Below are positions 15,513 to 24,670 of a DNA stretch of 64,000 nt, one piece after another. The translations under genes were made by a program, and so were the position numbers. Source of the DNA: Thermus caldilimi (GTDB taxonomy: Bacteria; Deinococcota; Deinococci; Deinococcales; Thermaceae). Under the pieces are notes generated by a model. The model saw only the letters and a list, made by a program, of their open reading frames with translations. It did not search any database and was not told the DNA's origin. Position 1 is the first letter of the stretch. The number at the start of each line of letters is the position of its first letter. The stretch lies in assembly GCF_004684245.1 (NCBI RefSeq), contig NZ_CP038452.1, forward strand, positions 2,342,796 through 2,406,795, read 5' to 3'.

Positions 15513-18500
15513 CTACGTGTCCCCGTTCCCGGCCAATTCGGCCAAACTGCGTTGGATCTCACGCAATTCCTCCTCGGTCAAGCCCCACAGCTTCGCCGCC
15601 TGCTGGTCGATCTCCGCCTCAATGTGACGCAACGCCGTTGTATCCCCCTGCCGCGCCGCCTCGTGTGCCGCTTCCGATAACTCCGCCAGTCGCCGATGCA
15701 CCGGGTTGGTCGGATCATAACGCGGGATGCGGATGTGCTCGAGGATATGTGGATCAGGGTGGAGGACTATGTAGGACTGGACAGTGAGGCGAGTGCAGGA
15801 GCTATTAAGAACGCTGCAGAGATAATGAGCGGCATCTTTGGATGCACACCCCACACTAACGAGGGTGTGAGCAGGAATGGTGGGTTTGCCTTCTTTGGGA
15901 GGTACAACAGTCGCATCGAGGGTATGCGCAACCTCACGCCACACCACCTTCCATGGGGCAAAGGTGTAGGGACCGACGGCGCCGTAAAAGTAAAAAGGTT
16001 CTCCTCGAGCAATAGCACTCTTAACCATCGCATCAGCTCGTTTGCGAAGAACCTCCTCAAACCTCTCAAAATATCCATAGGTTTTAGGATATAGATGTTG
16101 CATTTGGTGCATCGGGATAGTGCGCCCAGGCTTCTCTGGGTACTTGGGAACGATAATCCACGCTGAGGGTTCCGCCCGCCAACGTTGTACATCCCGCCCG
16201 CGGATGAGTGGGTAAAGCAGATCAGGCTCAATGGTTTCGGTCACCTCTTTTACCTTAACCTTGGCTCCCTCAGTAAGATTGCGTACCACCCAAAGCCTGT
16301 TAGGGCGCTTTAGTACAAGCCCAACCCAGTAGACGGCGTTAGCACCACCGGTATTAACCCCTTCGTGGGCTTTGTAGTCGGACCGACCCAAGATTTTGTG
16401 CATCGCTTGGAGTGCTTTCGGGCGGGCGGTGAGCCAGGGGGAGGTGAGGTCCTTGGGGTCTACGGGTTCAGCAACGAAGTTGAGCCGTTTTGTAGCCGCT
16501 ATTACTTCCTCCAAGGTGCTTTCGTAGGTGAAGCGAGCACCCCTCTTCTTGCGCCAAACAGTGTAGGGTACGGGATACTGAGTTGGACTGCCCTTTTCCA
16601 GTATCAACACGGCCGTGCGGTTGGAGGCGCCCTCAAAGGGGTTAAGGTCCACCATATCATCCACGTGCAGGATGCGGAGAGGAATTTCCTCGCCGTTTCC
16701 TGTGGGGATGCTTAGCCGCCGGAATCCGGCGCCGGCTCCCGCTGTTTTGAAAAGTGATTGCGTGATGACGAAGCCGAGCCTGCCGCTGTCTCTGAGCAGC
16801 CTGTCGGCTACAGTGTGGGTCATGAGGGCGGAGATGTCCACCTTGACTGCTCCTAAGCGTGGCCGCCCGCCTTTGAAGGTGCCGGCTATGCGGTAGCGGA
16901 GCCAGAGGTCTTTGATGCTCTCGCGGTATCCATCGGGCAGGTGCTCCCAGTTCACCCATGGTGGATTGCCGACGATATAGTCAAACTGCCCCACGGTGAG
17001 AGGGGCGAAGTTGTTCTTGAGGAGCCTTGCCCAAAGGCCGTTGAGGCCCTTGCGGTGAAGGTCTAAGAGCCTTTCGTAGAGGCCTTTGGCCAGCTCTTGG
17101 GCGTGGTCATCCCATTCTTTCGCTACCAGACTCCATTCTCGGCGGGTCCTTTCCAGGAAGGCCTTGGCATCCACCTCGGAGCGTATGCTGTCCTCCAGAA
17201 TCTCACAAAAGCGGTCGAAGCGTTTTGGGGTAGCGACCAGCGCCGCTGGCACTTGGAACTCCCCCACGGCGGTGGGGAAGATGTAGATACCCTGGTTGAA
17301 AAGGTCCTGCCCCTCGGCGGGCGTGCGGACAGAGTCAGCCAAGTAAATGGGTATGGTGATATCCCCTTGCCGGTACTGGAGGAGGTTGGCGATGGCCAGC
17401 AGGTAGTTAACCCGGGCTGTGAGGACGGCAAGGGGGTTAAGGTCAAAGCCCACCACATTCGTTAGGATGGCCTCCAAAAGTTCTTTTTCTGGAACCATGA
17501 GTAAGCGCCCCAGCTCCAACATTCTTCCAATGACCAGGACCAGGAAGGTGGCGGAGCCGCAAGCAGGGTCCAAAAAACGGGTCTGGAGAAGTTTTTGGCG
17601 CATTTCCTCGTTGTGAGGCGAAGGGGTCCCGGTGAAGAAGCGGTTATCGAGCTGTACCAGAAGGCGCCACGCCAGCCAGTCTGGTGTGTAGTACTCCCCA
17701 AGGTTGTGGCGTATTTCCCGGGGTAAGAGGTAGTGATAGAGCTTTTTGAAAAGGTCCCGGGTTTCTTCGGGGAAGAGGGATAGGGTGGTGGGGTCGTACT
17801 CGTCCAGGCGTTCGATGAGGGTGCGAAGGCCCTGCTCCACCTCTTCGTTCCAGGCGTGGAGGTACCAGGCGAAGAAGTCGCCCTCCAAAAGGTTGAGGAT
17901 CCCATACTGGCGGAAGATGCCTCCGGATTCCATCTCCCCCAGCCTTTTCCGCAGGGTGTCCCCGTCTGCCGAGGCCAGGACGGAAAACTGGGGTGCCCCT
18001 AGCTTAACCCCCATGTGGCGGGAAAGGGCCAGCCAAGCGAGAAGCTTGGCTAGGAGAGCGAAGTACGTGTGGAGGACAAAGAAGAAGCGCTCGGCTTCTT
18101 CTGGGGTTTGGATGTCCAGGCCAGCCTTGCGCACCCATTTCTTAAGCGGCTCCAACTTGCGCCCACCAAAGGCTTCGGAATAATCTATGGATTCGCTGAA
18201 AAAGGTGCGCCACTGTGCAAAGAGTTTACGGGCCAGACCTTCCTCCGCCAATGCTTTTCCCAAGGCTTGATAGAGGCTTCGAAGGATGGTCTGGGTGCGA
18301 AGCTGCTCTATGTTAAAGTCCCGGTTGAGGTTTTCCGGTGTTAGGGCAATCCCTGAAGCCAAGCCTGCAAGCCAGGTGAGAAATCGCTTGAGCGAGAGGG
18401 GGTTTGCCTCCAGGGGAGGTTCTTCCACCCACCTTCCCCCCAAGTGCCGGACAAAGATGAGATAGCGCCCGTCAAAGGCCACACCCGCCAGGCGCTCCTT

Positions 18501-18836
18501 GGCGTGGCGATCCTTTTGGGCAATACCGGCAAGGTAATCCTTCACCTGTTGCACCGCATGCCGGGTGGCGGCGTCTGGCTTGGGCTTGAGGACGCCGGGG
18601 CGCTCGTACTCGATGACGAGGCGGTTAAAGATGGCATCGGCCCGTCCTTGTGCTAAGGTGTACTCCGCTCGGGCTAGGGGCTGGAGGTCCATTTCTTCCA
18701 AGAACTCTGCCAATACAGGCTCCACCGCCCGGCGGAACTCCGCCTCGTTGGGGTTTTGGCTTAGGCTCTGTTTTATAACTTGGTCGAGCTTGGCCGCGTA
18801 GGTGGCAAGGATGGCTTCCCTATCATGAGGGCTCAT
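15513..18836 (-). CDS. Type IIG-like restriction endonuclease-adenine methyltransferase fusion
   Basis: This 1107-residue protein starts with a nuclease-like domain: after a helical lead come GRADAIF (Asp 67) and VIEYERPG (Glu 76, Glu 78), the shape of a PD-(D/E)XK core although the usual lysine is not obvious. A helical connector (about 160-375) leads to an N6-adenine methyltransferase: LGEYYTPDWLAWRLL (motif X, 379-393), DPACGSATFLV (motif I, 423-433), FDLNPLAV (motif II) and NPPW (motif IV, 624-627). The C-terminal 350 residues resemble a target-recognition domain (LYPLIRGRDVQRW, HYLCSVLNSS). The fused layout is that of type IIG enzymes and large PglX-like methylases. Codon use is clearly richer in A/T than neighbouring genes, suggesting transfer. 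It is followed 40 bases later by the NurA-like and HerA-like genes. Confidence 0.8.
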   Translation of the reverse strand: MSPHDREAILATYAAKLDQVIKQSLSQNPNEAEFRRAVEPVLAEFLEEMDLQPLARAEYTLAQGRADAIFNRLVIEYERPGVLKPKPDAATRHAVQQVKDYLAGIAQKDRHAKERLAGVAFDGRYLIFVRHLGGRWVEEPPLEANPLSLKRFLTWLAGLASGIALTPENLNRDFNIEQLRTQTILRSLYQALGKALAEEGLARKLFAQWRTFFSESIDYSEAFGGRKLEPLKKWVRKAGLDIQTPEEAERFFFVLHTYFALLAKLLAWLALSRHMGVKLGAPQFSVLASADGDTLRKRLGEMESGGIFRQYGILNLLEGDFFAWYLHAWNEEVEQGLRTLIERLDEYDPTTLSLFPEETRDLFKKLYHYLLPREIRHNLGEYYTPDWLAWRLLVQLDNRFFTGTPSPHNEEMRQKLLQTRFLDPACGSATFLVLVIGRMLELGRLLMVPEKELLEAILTNVVGFDLNPLAVLTARVNYLLAIANLLQYRQGDITIPIYLADSVRTPAEGQDLFNQGIYIFPTAVGEFQVPAALVATPKRFDRFCEILEDSIRSEVDAKAFLERTRREWSLVAKEWDDHAQELAKGLYERLLDLHRKGLNGLWARLLKNNFAPLTVGQFDYIVGNPPWVNWEHLPDGYRESIKDLWLRYRIAGTFKGGRPRLGAVKVDISALMTHTVADRLLRDSGRLGFVITQSLFKTAGAGAGFRRLSIPTGNGEEIPLRILHVDDMVDLNPFEGASNRTAVLILEKGSPTQYPVPYTVWRKKRGARFTYESTLEEVIAATKRLNFVAEPVDPKDLTSPWLTARPKALQAMHKILGRSDYKAHEGVNTGGANAVYWVGLVLKRPNRLWVVRNLTEGAKVKVKEVTETIEPDLLYPLIRGRDVQRWRAEPSAWIIVPKYPEKPGRTIPMHQMQHLYPKTYGYFERFEEVLRKRADAMVKSAIARGEPFYFYGAVGPYTFAPWKVVWREVAHTLDATVVPPKEGKPTIPAHTLVSVGCASKDAAHYLCSVLNSSCTRLTVQSYIVLHPDPHILEHIRIPRYDPTNPVHRRLAELSEAAHEAARQGDTTALRHIEAEIDQQAAKLWGLTEEELREIQRSLAELAGNGDT

Positions 18837-18844
18837 TTGCCATC

Positions 18845-18850
18845 ATTATA
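18845..18850 (-). promoter_or_regulatory. -10 box of the nuclease-methyltransferase/nurA/herA module
   Basis: A perfect TATAAT lies 8 bases before the ATG at 18836 on the minus strand, in a locally A/T-rich stretch. The leader would be 0-2 bases. No clear -35 box was seen. It is the only plausible promoter for the three-gene module. Confidence 0.55.
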
Positions 18851-18885
18851 GTTTGTGGCCGGGAATCCCTAGATGGGGCTTTGGC

Positions 18886-19800
18886 CTAGCCCTCTAGCAA
18901 CGCCTCCACAAAGGCCTCGGCGTCAAAGGGCTGGAGGTCGTCTGGGCCTTCCCCCACCCCGATGAAGCGGATGGGCACCTTAAGGGTGCGCACGATGGGA
19001 ATGAGGACTCCGCCCTTGGCGGTGCCGTCCAGCTTGGTGACGATGACCCCGGTGAGCCCCACCGCCTCGTGGAAGCGCTTGGCCTGCTCCAGGCCGTTTT
19101 GCCCGGTGACGGCGTCCAGCACCAGCCAGACCTCCTTGGGCTCCTCGGGATCGGCCTTGGCGATGGCCCGCTTCACCTTCTTCAGCTCCTCCATCAGGTT
19201 GTGCTTGGTGTGGAGGCGGCCTGCGGTGTCCACCAGGAGGAGGTCGTAGCCCCTGGCTTTCCGGGCGCTTGCCGCATCAAAGGCCAAAGCGGCGGGGTCG
19301 GCCCCTTCTGGCCCTTGGATCACGGGGATGTCCAAGCGTTTCCCCCACTCGGAAAGCTGGGCTCCCCCGGCCGCGCGGAAGGTGTCCCCGGCGCAGAACA
19401 TCACCTTCTTGCCCAGGTTCCGGTAGTAGCGTCCCAGCTTGGCGATGGTGGTGGTCTTGCCCACCCCGTTTACCCCCACCACCAGAACCACGTGGCCCTG
19501 GGGTTCCACGGGCTTAGGGGTTTGCGGGCGGAAGCCGAGTTTCCTCAAGGTGGCCCGGCGCTCGTCCGGCTCCAGCATCTGGACGAGCTTCTCCTTTACG
19601 GCCTCCTTCAGGTCTTTCCGTCCCGAAGCCCGTACCTCGGCCAGGAGCTCCTCGGTGGCCTCGAGGCCCACGTCGGCGGCGAGGAGGGCCATTTCCAGCT
19701 CCTCCAGGACCTCCTCGGGGCTTCCGCCCCAGGGGATGGCCTTGAGGAGGGTTTCTCGCGTCTTGGCGAGGCCGGCTTTCAGTCGGTCAAAGAAGCCCAT
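18886..19800 (-). CDS. ftsY: Signal recognition particle receptor FtsY
   Basis: From ATG 19800 (MGFFDRLKAGL) the protein has 304 residues, the length I recall for T. aquaticus FtsY. An N-terminal helical N domain is followed by the SRP-family GTPase: G1 GVNGVGKTTTIAKL, the DTFRAAG insertion-box motif, G3 DTAGR, G4 TKLDG and the GVGEGPDDLQPF end. It docks SRP-ribosome complexes at the membrane. The acidic A domain of E. coli FtsY is missing, as usual in Thermus. An in-frame start 9 codons upstream is possible, but GGGGG sits just before ATG 19800. Confidence 0.95.
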   Translation of the reverse strand: MGFFDRLKAGLAKTRETLLKAIPWGGSPEEVLEELEMALLAADVGLEATEELLAEVRASGRKDLKEAVKEKLVQMLEPDERRATLRKLGFRPQTPKPVEPQGHVVLVVGVNGVGKTTTIAKLGRYYRNLGKKVMFCAGDTFRAAGGAQLSEWGKRLDIPVIQGPEGADPAALAFDAASARKARGYDLLLVDTAGRLHTKHNLMEELKKVKRAIAKADPEEPKEVWLVLDAVTGQNGLEQAKRFHEAVGLTGVIVTKLDGTAKGGVLIPIVRTLKVPIRFIGVGEGPDDLQPFDAEAFVEALLEG

Positions 19801-19842
19801 CGTCCCCCTATTTTGCAGCCCCCGCACCCCGCCTTGGGGCCT

Positions 19843-20283
19843 TTAGCGGAAACTTACCCCCAGGGTGAAGTGCCAGACCTTGGGGAAGTTGGCGAAGCCG
19901 TACACGTAGGTGGCCTCGGCAAAAAGGCCCGTGTAGGGGTCCAGAAGGCCCTCCATCCCCCCGGTGAAGCTCACCCCGGCGGTGAGGCTTGGCCCCATCA
20001 CGGCGCTGAGCCCCCCGCCGAAATAGGGGAGGAGGCCCTTTAGGCTGGGGTCGTACTGGCCCAGGTCGGGTTTGAAGAGGAGGATGCCCTCCAGGGCCAC
20101 CCCCGGCGCCGCCGGGGCCAGCATGGCGGAAAGCCGGCCCGAGAGGTTCTGCCTCAGGCGGTTTTCCAGCCCCGCCCCGAAGGTAAGCCCCAGGCTTTCC
20201 CCATAGCCAAACCGCATTTGAATGGCGCTCTGGGCGCTGGCCATTCCCAAAACAAGAAGAAGAGCAAGGAGAACCCGCCTCAT
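19843..20283 (-). CDS. Small secreted, probable outer-membrane beta-barrel protein
   Basis: The 146-residue protein begins with a signal peptide (MRRVLLALLLVLGMASA, cleavage after ASA). The rest is glycine-rich with alternating hydrophobic residues (MRFGYGESLGLTFGAGL, LLPYFGGGLSAVMG, LTAGVSFTGGMEG, HFTLGVSFR) and ends on an aromatic-Arg strand, typical of small outer-membrane barrels or surface-layer-attached envelope proteins. No named family was recognised. The start is supported by TATACT 6 bases upstream. It lies just ahead of ftsY on the same strand. Confidence 0.6.
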   Translation of the reverse strand: MRRVLLALLLVLGMASAQSAIQMRFGYGESLGLTFGAGLENRLRQNLSGRLSAMLAPAAPGVALEGILLFKPDLGQYDPSLKGLLPYFGGGLSAVMGPSLTAGVSFTGGMEGLLDPYTGLFAEATYVYGFANFPKVWHFTLGVSFR

Positions 20284-20289
20284 GGCTCC

Positions 20290-20295
20290 AGTATA
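20290..20295 (-). promoter_or_regulatory. -10 box of the small envelope protein gene (leaderless)
   Basis: TATACT on the minus strand is separated by GGAGCC (6 bases) from the ATG at 20283. The -35 region is poor. Confidence 0.5.
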
Positions 20296-20314
20296 CCCCG
20301 GCTTGTGGAGTGCT

Positions 20315-21733
20315 TCACGAAGTTCCTCCCGCCAGGGCCCGGGCCAGCCGGGCGAGGACCCGTTCCTTGCCGAGAAGGGCCATGATCTCGAAAAGCCCCG
20401 GGGTTTCCAGGCTTCCCGTGAGGGCGGCCCTTAAGGGCTGGGCCACCTGGCCGAGCTTCAGGCCCCGCTCCTGGGCGAAGCCCCGGAGGAGGGCGTCCAG
20501 GGCGGCCTCGCTCCAGTCCTCCTGGGCCCGGAGGAGGGGCTCCACCTCGCGAAGCACGGGAAGGCCTTCCCTCAGTTTTTCCAGGGCTTTTTCCCCGAAG
20601 GGGTAGTCCTCGCTGAAAAGGTAGAGGGCCTTTTCCGGAAGCTCCTTGAGGGTGTCAAACCGGGGGCGCATGAGTTCCACCGCCCGCCTCAAGTAGGCCT
20701 CGCTGGGCCAGGAAAGCCCAGCCGCTTGCAAAAAGGGCTTCGCCCGCTCCGCCACCTCCTCGAGGGGAAGGACCTCGCGGATGTACTTGCCATTGAGCCA
20801 GCGGAGCTTCTCCAGGTCAAAGACCGGGCCTCCCAGGGAAACCCGCTCCCAGGTGAAGGCCTCGATGAGCTCCTCGAGGGTGAAGATCTCCCGCCCGTCG
20901 GGCATGGAAAAGCCCATGAGGGCCAGGTAGTTGCGCAGGGCCTCGGGTAAGAACCCCTCGGCCCGGTACCACTCCAAGGAGGTGTGGCTCTTCCGCTTGC
21001 TGATCTTGGTCTTGTCGGGGTTTCTAAGGAGGGGCATGTGGTAGAACTTGGGCACCTCCCAGCCGAAGGCCCGGTAGAGGAGGACGTGGATGGGGGTGGA
21101 AACCAGCCACTCCTCGGCCCGTATCACATCCGTTACCCCCATGAGGTGGTCATCCACCACGTTGGCCAGGTGGTAGGTGGGGTAGCCGTCCGACTTCAAG
21201 AGGACCACATCGGGGATCTCCTGGTTATCGTAGACCACCACCCCCCTGAGCTCGTCCCTCACCTCGGTGGTACCGGGCCTCGGCACCTTCAGGCGGATCA
21301 CGTGGGGCTCGCCCCTTTTTGCCCTTTCCTCAGCTTCCTCGGGAGGGATGTTGCGGGCCCGACCATCGTAGCCACCCTTCTCCTTGCGGATCCTCTCCAA
21401 CTCCTCCGGCGTTTCGAAGGCCCGGTAGGCCCACCCCCGCCTGAGGAGTTCCTCGGCGTGCTTTTGGTAGAGGGGTAGCCGTTCCGACTGCCGGTAAGGG
21501 GCGTGGGGCCCGCCGATATCGGGCCCCTCGTCGTAGGAGATGCCGAGCCACCTCAAAGCGGCCAGGATGCGCTCCTCCGCCCCCGGCACATAGCGGGTGC
21601 GGTCGGTGTCCTCGATGCGCACCAGGAAGCGCCCCCCGTTCTTCCTGGCCCAGACGTGGTTGAAAAGGGCGATATACGCCGTCCCCACATGGGGGTCCCC
21701 CGTGGGGCTTGGGGCGATGCGGGTCACCACCAT
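20315..21733 (-). CDS. gltX: Glutamyl-tRNA synthetase
   Basis: The 472-residue class I aminoacyl-tRNA synthetase charges tRNA-Glu. The ATP site signature appears as [16 protein letters not shown] (HVGT in place of HIGH), and the KMSKS loop as KISKRKSH. The ESDTDR-like start [13 protein letters not shown] and the helical C-terminal anticodon-binding half are also present. Length is close to the 468 residues of the T. thermophilus enzyme. GATAAT lies 9 bases before the ATG, leaving room for only a minimal leader. The gene diverges from lptB. Confidence 0.95.
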   Translation of the reverse strand: MVVTRIAPSPTGDPHVGTAYIALFNHVWARKNGGRFLVRIEDTDRTRYVPGAEERILAALRWLGISYDEGPDIGGPHAPYRQSERLPLYQKHAEELLRRGWAYRAFETPEELERIRKEKGGYDGRARNIPPEEAEERAKRGEPHVIRLKVPRPGTTEVRDELRGVVVYDNQEIPDVVLLKSDGYPTYHLANVVDDHLMGVTDVIRAEEWLVSTPIHVLLYRAFGWEVPKFYHMPLLRNPDKTKISKRKSHTSLEWYRAEGFLPEALRNYLALMGFSMPDGREIFTLEELIEAFTWERVSLGGPVFDLEKLRWLNGKYIREVLPLEEVAERAKPFLQAAGLSWPSEAYLRRAVELMRPRFDTLKELPEKALYLFSEDYPFGEKALEKLREGLPVLREVEPLLRAQEDWSEAALDALLRGFAQERGLKLGQVAQPLRAALTGSLETPGLFEIMALLGKERVLARLARALAGGTS

Positions 21734-21787
21734 ACCTCGCCCATTATCTCACCCGGGACTAAAGGTTGGGGCTTAGGCTTTAGGGTA

Positions 21788-22516
21788 ATGGACGGGGAAC
21801 TTCTGGCAGAAGGGTTGCGCAAGCGCTACGGCCCCAGGGAGGTGGTGCGGGGGGTGGACCTCTACCTCAAGCGCGGGGAGATCGTGGCCCTCTTCGGCCC
21901 CAACGGGGCGGGGAAGACCACCACCTTTTACATGATGGTGGGTTTCATAAGGCCCACGGGGGGGCGGATCTTCCTTAAGGGGCGGGAAATAAGCCAGCTT
22001 CCCATGTACCGCCGGGCCCGGTTGGGTTTGGGTTACCTGCCCCAGGAGCCTTCCGCCTTCCGCCGGATGACGGTGCTGGAAAACCTCCTGGCCGTCTTGG
22101 AGTTCCAGCCCCTTTCCCGGGCGGAGCGCCTGGAGAAGGCCAAGGCCCTTTTGGAGGAACTGGCCATCTACCACCTCAAGGACCAGATGGCCTACGCCCT
22201 TTCCGGTGGGGAAAGGAGGCGGCTGGAGATGGCGCGGGCCCTTTGCACCAACCCCGATTTTATCCTTCTGGACGAGCCCTTCACCGGAGTGGACCCCAAG
22301 AACGTGAAGGAGATCCAGAAGGTCATCGCCGACTTGCGGGAAAGGCGGGGGGTGGGGGTTTTCATCACCGACCATTCCGTACGGGAGACCCTGGCCATCA
22401 CTGACCGGGTCTATGTGATGTATGACGGGGAGATCCTCTTCCACGGGGATCCCGAGACCTTTGCCCGGGATCAGGGGGTAAGGCGGCACTACCTGGGAGA
22501 GGACTACGAGCTTTAG
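21788..22516 (+). CDS. lptB: LPS export ABC transporter ATP-binding protein LptB-like
   Basis: From ATG 21788 the ATPase has 242 residues. Walker A is [13 protein letters not shown], the Q-loop region is [16 protein letters not shown], the signature is [15 protein letters not shown], Walker B is [13 protein letters not shown], and the switch loop is [11 protein letters not shown]. The phrases [10 protein letters not shown] and DHNVRETL-like DHSVRETL are diagnostic of LptB. Thermus has an outer envelope but unusual or no classical LPS, so the cargo may be another glycolipid. TAGGCT sits 8 bases before the ATG. The next gene (DUF3084) starts 3 bases after the stop. Confidence 0.85.
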   Translation: MDGELLAEGLRKRYGPREVVRGVDLYLKRGEIVALFGPNGAGKTTTFYMMVGFIRPTGGRIFLKGREISQLPMYRRARLGLGYLPQEPSAFRRMTVLENLLAVLEFQPLSRAERLEKAKALLEELAIYHLKDQMAYALSGGERRRLEMARALCTNPDFILLDEPFTGVDPKNVKEIQKVIADLRERRGVGVFITDHSVRETLAITDRVYVMYDGEILFHGDPETFARDQGVRRHYLGEDYEL

Positions 22517-22519
22517 GCC

Positions 22520-23905
22520 ATGACCTTCTGGGCCCTCCTCATCCTGATCCTCCTCCTGGCCGCTTTGGTGGCCTATTTGGGGGATAAGGTGGCCAAGTGG
22601 GCGGGGAAACGGCACTACCGCCTTTTTGGCCTCAGGCCCCGGCAGACGGCCACCCTGGTGGCGGTGTTCACGGGGGTAGGGATCGCCCTCTTCAGCTACC
22701 TGGGGTTCCTCCTGGTGTTCCGGGAGGCCAGGGAGGTGATCCTGGAGGCCCAGGCCATCCGGGCTGAGCGGGACCAGCTTAGGAAGGAGCGGCAGGCCCT
22801 CCTGGAGGCCAAGGCGGCCATGGAGGCCGAGGCCAGCAGGACCCTGGCGGAGCTCAATGTCCTGCGAGAGGAGCGAAGGGATCTCTCCCGGGCCCTGGAG
22901 CAGGCCACCGAGGTGAGGAAGCGCCTGGAGGAAGAGGCCAAGGCCCTGGCCTCCCAGGTGCAGGCCCTGGGAGGGGAGCGGGCTACCCTCGAGGCGGAGC
23001 GCCAGGCTCTTTCCCAGCTTCTTGAGGAAAAGAACCGGGCGCTATCCGAGAGGACCGGGGAGCTCAAGGCCCTGGAGAGCCACCTCCGCGCCCTGCAGCA
23101 GGCGGCGGAGCGGGCGGAAGGGGAAAAGGCCAGGCTTCTGGCGGAGAGGAAGCGCCTTCAGGAGGAGGTGCTGGGGGCTCTTGCCCGCCTCGAGGAAACC
23201 CGGCGGCAACGCCAAACCCTGGCCCAGGAGGCGGAGGTTTTAAAGGCCAGCCTAGCCAAGGCCCGGGAGGAGCTCCGCCAGACGGAGGAACGGGTGAGAA
23301 GCCTCCTGATGCAGGCGGAGGTGCTCCAGGGGGAAAGGGGCCAGCTGGCCCAAAGTCTGGTGCGTTTGAGCCAGGGCCTCTACCTGGGGGAGGTGCGCCT
23401 GGGGGCGGAGGAGGGGAGGGAGGCCTTGGAGCAGGTGGCCGAGCGCCGGGCCTTTCTCCAGGGCTTCCGGGGGGTGGAGCTTTTGGATGCGCCCCTCGGC
23501 CCAGGCTTGGCGGTGCTGGAGGGGGCGGGGTACCGGGAGGATAGGCTCTTGGTGCGGGTGCGCTTCTACCCGGAGCGCAAGGCCTTCGCTGCCGGGGAGG
23601 TTCTGGCCGCCCGCACCTTCCGCCTCTCCACCCAAGCCCGCAACCAGGAGGCCCTCGAGGGCCTGGGGGAGGCCGTGCGGCAACGGCTTTTGCAGGCAGG
23701 GTATGCCCCGGAGTACGCCACCTTTCCCTCGCCGGAGGAGCTGGCCCGCGGCCTCACCCTTCTTCAGGGGAGACGGGGGGTGGTGCGGGTGGGGGTGGTG
23801 GCGGCCAAGGAGCTATGGACCACGGAGAGGCCCCTTCTCTCCTTCCAGCTCCTGGGAGGGCCTCCGGGCCCGGAGGTACCGGTCCCGACCCGCCAAATCC
23901 CTTAG
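22520..23905 (+). CDS. DUF3084 membrane-anchored coiled-coil protein
   Basis: The 461-residue protein has two N-terminal membrane helices (residues 2-20 and about 48-68) around a short cytoplasmic loop (RLFGLRPRQTATLVAV). A very long coiled coil rich in Glu, Arg, Ala and Leu follows (about 75-285), then a globular C-terminal domain (about 290-450). That order and the phrase LRPRQTAT are typical of DUF3084 proteins of cyanobacteria and Thermus. Its function is unknown. Coupling to lptB hints at an envelope role. The last 93 bases overlap prmC on the opposite strand. Confidence 0.8.
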   Translation: MTFWALLILILLLAALVAYLGDKVAKWAGKRHYRLFGLRPRQTATLVAVFTGVGIALFSYLGFLLVFREAREVILEAQAIRAERDQLRKERQALLEAKAAMEAEASRTLAELNVLREERRDLSRALEQATEVRKRLEEEAKALASQVQALGGERATLEAERQALSQLLEEKNRALSERTGELKALESHLRALQQAAERAEGEKARLLAERKRLQEEVLGALARLEETRRQRQTLAQEAEVLKASLAKAREELRQTEERVRSLLMQAEVLQGERGQLAQSLVRLSQGLYLGEVRLGAEEGREALEQVAERRAFLQGFRGVELLDAPLGPGLAVLEGAGYREDRLLVRVRFYPERKAFAAGEVLAARTFRLSTQARNQEALEGLGEAVRQRLLQAGYAPEYATFPSPEELARGLTLLQGRRGVVRVGVVAAKELWTTERPLLSFQLLGGPPGPEVPVPTRQIP

Positions 23906-24670
23906 CACTTCCACTCCTTCCCAGCCCATGGCCTGTAGCTCCTGGGCTAGGAGCCCCACGTTTTCCGGGGCAAGCTCCAGGAGGAGGAACCCACCGGGCT
24001 TGAGGGCCTTCCCGGCCTCCTGGGCCAGGGGCCGGGCCACATCCAGCCCTTCCCTTCCCGCGTAAAGGGCCTGGGGGTTTTCAAAGGCCAGCTCCCCGGG
24101 AGCCAGGGACCGGTAGGCCTCGGGGAGGTAGGGGGGGTTGGAAACGATCAGGTCCAGATCCTTCACCCCGCCGGTGAGGGGAGCCTGGAGAAAGATTACC
24201 TCTAGCCCCAGCCTGCGGGCGTTCTCCCGGGCCAAGGCCAGGGCCTTAGAATCGGTATCCGTGGCCCACACCTGGGCCTCCGGGAGATGCTTTTTTAGGG
24301 CCAGGGCGATGGCCCCGGTGCCCGTGCCCGCGTCCAGGATACGGGGAGCCTGGGGCAGGGGAAGCCCCAGGGCGAGCTCCACCAGGCCCTCCGTCTCGGG
24401 CCTGGGGATGAGGATGCCCTCATGCACCTTTAGGGGGAGGCCGAAGAACTCCACCTCCCCCAGGAGGTACTGCAAGGGATAGCCCCCAAGGCGCTTTTCC
24501 AGGAGGGCCAGGGCCCTGGCTTCCGTCCCTGGGGGCGGGGTCCGGGATAGGCCGAGGAGGAGATCCTTTCGGGAAAGACCCGAGGCCAAGGCCAGAAGGT
24601 CCCAGGCCTCCTTTTCCGGGAGCCCTTTAGCCTTAAGCCTCCTTTCCAGTTCCCGAAGGAGTCTGATCAC
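23813..24670 (-). CDS. prmC: Release factor glutamine N5-methyltransferase PrmC
   Basis: PrmC methylates the Gln of the GGQ motif in peptide-chain release factors. The 285-residue protein has the N-terminal helical domain (GGYPLQYLLGEVEFFG, LIPRPETEGLVE), the SAM site LDAGTGTGAIALAL and the catalytic NPPYLP in IVSNPPYLP. The predicted start is GTG 24670, inside the 3' end of khpB with 38 bases of overlap. The C-terminus ends in a charged tail past the usual family end and overlaps the convergent DUF3084 gene. Confidence 0.92.
   Translation of the reverse strand: MIRLLRELERRLKAKGLPEKEAWDLLALASGLSRKDLLLGLSRTPPPGTEARALALLEKRLGGYPLQYLLGEVEFFGLPLKVHEGILIPRPETEGLVELALGLPLPQAPRILDAGTGTGAIALALKKHLPEAQVWATDTDSKALALARENARRLGLEVIFLQAPLTGGVKDLDLIVSNPPYLPEAYRSLAPGELAFENPQALYAGREGLDVARPLAQEAGKALKPGGFLLLELAPENVGLLAQELQAMGWEGVEVLRDLAGRDRYLRARRPSQELEGEKGPLRGP

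Noticed and set aside
15499-15514. Hairpin GTAGGG/CCCTAC between the methyltransferase fusion and the NurA-like gene
   Set aside because: A 6-bp stem without T-run; too weak for a terminator, and the genes appear to form one operon.
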